Source: Firmicutes bacterium CAG:475 (GTDB lineage Bacteria; Bacillota; Clostridia; Christensenellales; CAG-917). From it: 8,986 nt of DNA. The number at the start of each line of letters is the position of its first letter. Position 1 is the stretch's first letter. The position numbers and the translations under genes are program-made. This document shows, piece by piece, positions 5,104 to 8,986 of the stretch. The notes beneath the pieces were generated by a model. The model searched no databases, was not told where the DNA came from, and worked only from the letters and a program-made list of their open reading frames with translations. The stretch is from contig FR895573.1 of NCBI GenBank assembly GCA_000434435.1, positions 1 to 8,986 on the forward strand, read 5' to 3'.

Positions 5104-6552
5104 TTAATGTGCTGCGTTAAGCAATTCTCTCTTCAAATCCCAAAGCTTTTGAGAAAGGTCAACCTTGTATTCTTGCGTGTTGACGACTCTTCTGTATTCG
5201 GGGAAGAAAGACGCGATGGACTCGTCCTCTCTCGCACAAATATCTTTGAGCGAGGGCTTGTCGTAAACAAGTTTTCCGTCCTTGAAAATCGGCACCATAA
5301 GTTCTTTGAGTTCATAGTCGGTGAACGTCGTTTTCTTCCAGGTCTGTTCGGGGTGGAAAACGGTGAGGGGCTTAGATGTGTCGAAAGTTTCGTCTTCGAG
5401 GCAAATCAAGTCCGCTTGCGCCATGCCGTCTTTGAAGATACGCACAATCTTTTTCACGCCGGGATTGGTGGTCTTTTCGTGGCTGTTGGACACTTTGATT
5501 TTGGGCACGAGTTTGCCGTCCTCTTCAAGCGCACACAGCTTGTACACACCGCCCAAAGAGGCGTTGTTGTAGCTTGTGATAAGTTTTGTACCGATGCCGT
5601 AAACGTCGATTTTCGCTTCTTGCGAATTGAGTGCGAGAAGGATGTCTTCGTCAAGGTCGTTTGTTGCGAAAATAAGGCAATCGCTATGCCCCGCTTCGTC
5701 GAGCATAACCCTTGCTTTTCTGCTCAGATACGCAAGGTCGCCGCTGTCAAGGCGAATGCCTATCGGCTTGTGTCCTTCCGCTTTGAGTTTGTCGAAAACT
5801 TTGATTGCGTTGGGCACGCCGCTCTTCAACGTGTCGTAGGTGTCCACCAAAAGCAAGCAGTTGTCGGGATAGATTTCGGCATACTTTTCAAACGCTTCAA
5901 GCTCGGTGTCGAAGGACATAACCCAGCTGTGCGAATGAGTGCCCGTGACCGGGATGCCGAACAGCTTGCCGGCAACAACGTTGGACGTCGTTCTGCAACC
6001 GCCTATGCATGCCGCACGCGCGCCGTAAATGCCAGCGTCCGGACCTTGCGCTCTGCGAAGTCCGAACTCGCTGATTTTGTTCTTCGTGCACTCTTTGAGG
6101 CGAGCGGCTTTGGTTGCGATGAGCGTTTGATGATTGATAAACGTCAAAAGCGCGGTTTCGACGAGTTGCGCTTGCCAAAGGGGCGCGGACACCGTGAGAA
6201 TAGGCTCGTAAGGAAACACCATCGTGCCCTCGGGCACTGCCTTTATATCGCCCGTAAACTCAAACTTTTCGAGAGCTTTCAAAAAGTCGTCGTCGAAAAT
6301 GCCGAGCGAGCGCAAATACGCTATATCGCTTTGGTCGAAATGAAGGTTGAGGATATAGTCTATCGCTTGTTCGAGCCCTGCCGCGATTGCGTAGGAATAG
6401 CCGCCGTTTCCGCGATAGAAAATGTCGAACACCGCCCTTCTTGCATCGAGTTTGCAACGGCGATAACCGTTCATCATCGTGAGTTGATAAAGGTCGGTGA
6501 GAAGAGTAAGATTGTTGGTTTTCGTTCTTTCGGTCGTATAATCTTTTGTCAT
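5104..6552 (-). CDS. pncB: Nicotinate phosphoribosyltransferase
   Basis: This cytosolic enzyme of NAD salvage converts nicotinate, PRPP and ATP to nicotinate mononucleotide, ADP, phosphate and pyrophosphate. The 482 residues match the Gram-positive form of about 480-490. Visible motifs in order are LLTDLYQLTM (17-26), EFGLRRAQGPDAG (162-174), GTHSHSWVMS (204-213, where H208 aligns with the His that is phosphorylated in the family), LLVDTYDT (234-241), RLDSGDL (267-273) and the phosphate loop GIGTKL (319-324). The ATG has AGGAG (6559-6563) 6 nt upstream. It is last in a co-oriented set after galactokinase and lgt, 33 nt beyond the lgt stop, with a strong terminator behind it. I see no NAD-responsive riboswitch in the short gap. 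A 486-codon open frame on the opposite strand is a shadow. Confidence 0.95.
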   Translation of the reverse strand: MTKDYTTERTKTNNLTLLTDLYQLTMMNGYRRCKLDARRAVFDIFYRGNGGYSYAIAAGLEQAIDYILNLHFDQSDIAYLRSLGIFDDDFLKALEKFEFTGDIKAVPEGTMVFPYEPILTVSAPLWQAQLVETALLTFINHQTLIATKAARLKECTKNKISEFGLRRAQGPDAGIYGARAACIGGCRTTSNVVAGKLFGIPVTGTHSHSWVMSFDTELEAFEKYAEIYPDNCLLLVDTYDTLKSGVPNAIKVFDKLKAEGHKPIGIRLDSGDLAYLSRKARVMLDEAGHSDCLIFATNDLDEDILLALNSQEAKIDVYGIGTKLITSYNNASLGGVYKLCALEEDGKLVPKIKVSNSHEKTTNPGVKKIVRIFKDGMAQADLICLEDETFDTSKPLTVFHPEQTWKKTTFTDYELKELMVPIFKDGKLVYDKPSLKDICAREDESIASFFPEYRRVVNTQEYKVDLSQKLWDLKRELLNAAH

Positions 6553-6585
6553 TTTATACTCCTATAAGCGTTTGGTCGTTAAAAA

Positions 6586-7761
6586 TTATGCGCAATAAAC
6601 GTCTTGCTTTTTCATTGCTTTAAATCTGCGCTTGTAGTCTTTGGGCACGTGATAGTACGACGTATTTTCAAAATCAAACACGATATAGTCGGGTTCGTTC
6701 TTTCTGATATAGCCGATTTTGAGCAAAAGTTCGGCAAAGAATTTGCTTGCTTTGTCGGAAGATTTTTGGCTTTCGCTTGCCGCATTTTCAAAGAGTTTGC
6801 CCACAAACTTGTAGTTTTTCACTTCGTAATCGGTGAGGACTGCGTCCGTAGCTCCTGCTTGCGCCGCTTTTCTGACGTCGAGATATGCAAGGCGCGACGT
6901 CCTTGCAAGGATGTACAAAACGCCGATAATAAGTGCCAAAATCGCAACGATAAGGCACGCGGTTTTTGTGACGGGCACTGCGTCCATACGCAAAAATTCA
7001 AGCCAGAATCTGCCGATGCAATACCAGAACAGATAGAAAATCATCAAAATACCGGGATACTTCTTTTGATAATTTCTCTTCCACATCCACACGCAGAAGA
7101 TTGCGCCGATCGTGTTCCAAACGCCTTCGTAGAAGAACGTCGCGCAAAACCAGTTTCCGCCACCGCCCGCTTGAATATGCGAATAAACGACGTCTCTGAA
7201 CTCGCTTTCCACACCGCTGGGATCGGTGATATACACGCCGAACGGGAAGAATTGAAGTGCCTTGTTCGTGATTGGCAATCCAAACGCCTCCTGATTGACG
7301 AAGTTGCCCCATCTGCCGATAATCTGACCGATAAACACGGGCACTACGACGAGATCGACGACGTTGAGAAAGTTGGTTTGCTTTTTGTGGCGAAGAGTGA
7401 AAAATACCGCGCCCAAAAGTCCGCCCAAAAGTCCGCCGATGATGGTGATACCACCCTTCCAAATTGCGATTATATTGACGAATTTGTCCCAGCCTTCAAG
7501 CCCGTTGTCGCCGAAATACTCCTCTGCGCGAGGGAGAACGTACAACAATCTTGCAAACACGATTGCAAGCGGAATAAGCCACAAAAACAGTTCCACCGCG
7601 TCGTCGGACGTGATGCCTATCTTCTTTGCTTGCCAACATGCGTACAAAAGTCCCAAAAGCATGCCGCACACAATGAGCAAGCCGTACCATTGCACGGTAA
7701 GATTGCCGATTGTAAACGCCACTCTGGGATCGGTCGCCGTGGATAAAACGGAAGTGAACAT
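6586..7761 (-). CDS. lgt: Prolipoprotein diacylglyceryl transferase with C-terminal extension
   Basis: Lgt is a membrane enzyme that moves diacylglycerol from phosphatidylglycerol to the lipobox Cys of prelipoproteins. Seven hydrophobic segments are visible (about 26-44, 57-77, 103-124, 132-149, 213-228, 237-256, 266-287). The signature GRWGNFVNQEAFG (149-161) carries R150, N153 and E158, matching E. coli R143, N146 and E151. GRFWLEFLR (250-258) carries R251, E255 and R258, matching R239, E243 and R246. The loop IWKGGITIIGGLLG has Ile109 where E. coli has His103. The protein is 391 residues against about 270-290 usually: residues about 288-391 form a soluble, charged, probably cytoplasmic tail that I do not recognise. 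GGAG (7771-7774) lies 9 nt upstream, inside the last codons of the galactokinase gene, with only 3 nt between that stop and this ATG. Confidence 0.93.
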   Translation of the reverse strand: MFTSVLSTATDPRVAFTIGNLTVQWYGLLIVCGMLLGLLYACWQAKKIGITSDDAVELFLWLIPLAIVFARLLYVLPRAEEYFGDNGLEGWDKFVNIIAIWKGGITIIGGLLGGLLGAVFFTLRHKKQTNFLNVVDLVVVPVFIGQIIGRWGNFVNQEAFGLPITNKALQFFPFGVYITDPSGVESEFRDVVYSHIQAGGGGNWFCATFFYEGVWNTIGAIFCVWMWKRNYQKKYPGILMIFYLFWYCIGRFWLEFLRMDAVPVTKTACLIVAILALIIGVLYILARTSRLAYLDVRKAAQAGATDAVLTDYEVKNYKFVGKLFENAASESQKSSDKASKFFAELLLKIGYIRKNEPDYIVFDFENTSYYHVPKDYKRRFKAMKKQDVYCA

Positions 7762-7764
7762 AAT

Positions 7765-8986
7765 TTATTTCTCCAAATCGAGTTTGGTTGCGCCGCTTTG
7801 GCGAATTGCGAGTTTAAAGACGTTTTCGTCGCCGAACATAACGTTGAGCGCACTCTCTACGCCGCTTTCTTTTTTGTCCGCAAACACGAGAATCGTGCCT
7901 GCAAATCCGCCGCCGTGCACACGAGAGGCAACGACGCCGTCTATCTTGATCACTCTGTCGAGAGCGTTTTCGAGATTGTGATTTTTGCCTGCCGGCGAAT
8001 AGGTGTTTTGAAGTTTGTATCTCGAACTCAATCCCGACTCGTTTACGATGTCGAGAAACGCTTTTTCGTCCTTGTCGTCGATTGCTTTCACCGCGTTTTC
8101 AACGCGTGCGTTCTCTTCGAAAAAGTGCTCTGCGCGAAGGTATGCCCTCTCGCTCACCTTTCCGACGATATTTTGCTTGTCGCGCTCCCACTTTTGCAGT
8201 GAGATTTCGTGAAGAAGTTTTGCACCGAAACAGTTTGCCACTTCCTTCATCTCGTGAGGTATCGCGGCATAATCGTCGGTGAGATCGCTATGATCGCCGC
8301 CCGTCGCAATGACGTAAATATCGAGGTCGGAAAACGCCCAATGCGCCTTTTCGACGACGGGATTTTCAAAATCCGCAAAATCGATGAGGTTTACGCCGCC
8401 AAGCGCAATCGCGCTTTGATCCATAAGTCCGCACGGCTTGCCGAAGAACGTGTTTTCGGCATATTGCGACGCTTTCGCTTTGAAAATCGCGTCTATTTCA
8501 CCGCCGTTGTACATTACGTTCAAAATCTCGGCAATCGCAAGCTCGAACGAGCTTGACGAGGACACTCCCGCACCCTTGGGAACGGAAGAAGTCATACATG
8601 CGCTGAATCCGCCCACCTTTTTGTCCGAGCGTTTGAAATAGTCCACGACGCCTTTGATAAGTGCGGTTGACGTGCCGATTTCGCTCACCGAAAAATCGGG
8701 TTTTGCAACGTCCACGCGGAGCATCGGATAACCTTTCGATTTGACTTCAATCACGCCGTCCGTTCTCGGCGAAACGCTTGCGAGCGTATCGACGTTTATT
8801 GCCGCGCAAAGCACCTTGCCGCCGTTGTGGTCGGTGTGGTTTCCGACGATTTCGATGCGCCCCGGCGACGAGAAAAACTCTACGTCGGTGGTGTTGAACA
8901 CGTCTTTGTGCATCTTGACAAGCTCTTCGAATCTGCCGATTTGCTCGCTTTTTGACTCGCCGTAAACGTCTTGACATACGGCTGTC
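7765..8986 (-). CDS. galK: Galactokinase (GHMP kinase), N-terminus beyond the right edge
   Basis: This enzyme phosphorylates galactose with ATP to galactose 1-phosphate, the first committed Leloir step. The frame stays open to the window edge: the codons 5' of the Met at 8913 encode YGESKSEQIGRFEELVK, which resembles the leader helix of clostridial galactokinases, and contain no ATG, GTG or TTG. The true start is therefore outside. Numbering from that Met: GHMP motif PGRIEIVGNHTDHNGG (17-32), ATP loop PKGAGVSSSSSFE (112-124), CGLMDQ (161-166, catalytic D165) and the C-terminal RVHGGGFAGTILVF (331-344). The sugar motif, usually GEHTDY, is GNHTDH here, so Asn25 replaces the Glu that contacts galactose in characterised enzymes; R19, H26 and D28 are kept. 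This may be a subfamily trait or alter substrate preference. It is first of the visible galK-lgt-pncB set; no promoter is in the window. Confidence 0.9.
   Translation of the reverse strand, partial: TAVCQDVYGESKSEQIGRFEELVKMHKDVFNTTDVEFFSSPGRIEIVGNHTDHNGGKVLCAAINVDTLASVSPRTDGVIEVKSKGYPMLRVDVAKPDFSVSEIGTSTALIKGVVDYFKRSDKKVGGFSACMTSSVPKGAGVSSSSSFELAIAEILNVMYNGGEIDAIFKAKASQYAENTFFGKPCGLMDQSAIALGGVNLIDFADFENPVVEKAHWAFSDLDIYVIATGGDHSDLTDDYAAIPHEMKEVANCFGAKLLHEISLQKWERDKQNIVGKVSERAYLRAEHFFEENARVENAVKAIDDKDEKAFLDIVNESGLSSRYKLQNTYSPAGKNHNLENALDRVIKIDGVVASRVHGGGFAGTILVFADKKESGVESALNVMFGDENVFKLAIRQSGATKLDLEK

Noticed and set aside
5107..6567. 486-codon plus-strand frame opposite nicotinate phosphoribosyltransferase
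   Set aside because: It is long only because of codon bias on the other strand; the product is not protein-like and the real gene carries all family motifs.
6604..7746. 380-codon plus-strand frame opposite lgt
   Set aside because: It is a shadow of the lgt gene, with no start signals and a composition rich in Cys, His and Arg.
8911..8913. Met at 8913 as the galactokinase start
   Set aside because: The frame stays open upstream to the edge with residues resembling the family N-terminus, and no good ribosome binding site precedes this Met.

Overview
The window looks like chromosomal sequence from a low-to-moderate GC Firmicute, probably an uncultured Clostridia-type bacterium. This is inferred from strong AGGAGG-type ribosome binding sites, a consensus sigma-A promoter (TTGACA / TATAAT), a Gram-positive-style 482-residue nicotinate phosphoribosyltransferase, a DivIVA-type coiled-coil protein and NrnA-type nanoRNases. 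No 16S rRNA or other taxonomic marker is present, so placement below phylum is a guess.

Layout. (1) 1-305, minus strand: the first 101 codons of an unrecognised protein that runs off the left edge. (2) 306-846: an AT-rich gap with no convincing gene. It holds a two-copy 30/29-nt direct repeat, a purine/pyrimidine-alternating tract, a plus-strand promoter-like sequence with hairpins behind it (a speculative small RNA), and the tRNA terminator. (3) 847-1201, minus strand: a consensus promoter, rpsU (ribosomal protein S21), a hairpin, tRNA-Val(CAC) and an intrinsic terminator, readable as one stable-RNA/ribosomal transcript. (4) 1297-4175, plus strand: a promoter, two tandem paralogous DHH/DHHA1 phosphoesterases (NrnA-like), then surE. 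Each gene pair overlaps by ATGA, and a strong hairpin terminator follows. (5) 4188-4877, minus strand: a short DivIVA-domain coiled-coil protein convergent on the same terminator. (6) 5040-8986, minus strand: a galactokinase open at the right edge, lgt with a long C-terminal extension, and nicotinate phosphoribosyltransferase, ending in a long hairpin terminator.

How the genes work together. The clearest functional unit is the nrnA-like/nrnA-like/surE operon. NrnA-type enzymes trim 2-5 nt RNAs to nucleoside monophosphates (many also dephosphorylate pAp), and SurE removes the 5'/3' phosphate from monophosphates, so the operon can be read as a short route from nanoRNA to nucleosides. The galK-lgt-pncB group is co-oriented and tightly packed but joins sugar phosphorylation, lipoprotein lipidation and NAD salvage, which share no obvious pathway.

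I see no CRISPR array, transposase, integrase, toxin-antitoxin pair or recognisable defence system. The observations most worth following up are the paralogous nanoRNase pair fused operonically to surE, the Lgt with Ile at the usually His position plus an unexplained ~100-residue tail, the galactokinase with Asn in place of the usual sugar-binding Glu, and the repeat-bearing, possibly element-derived gap beside the tRNA.
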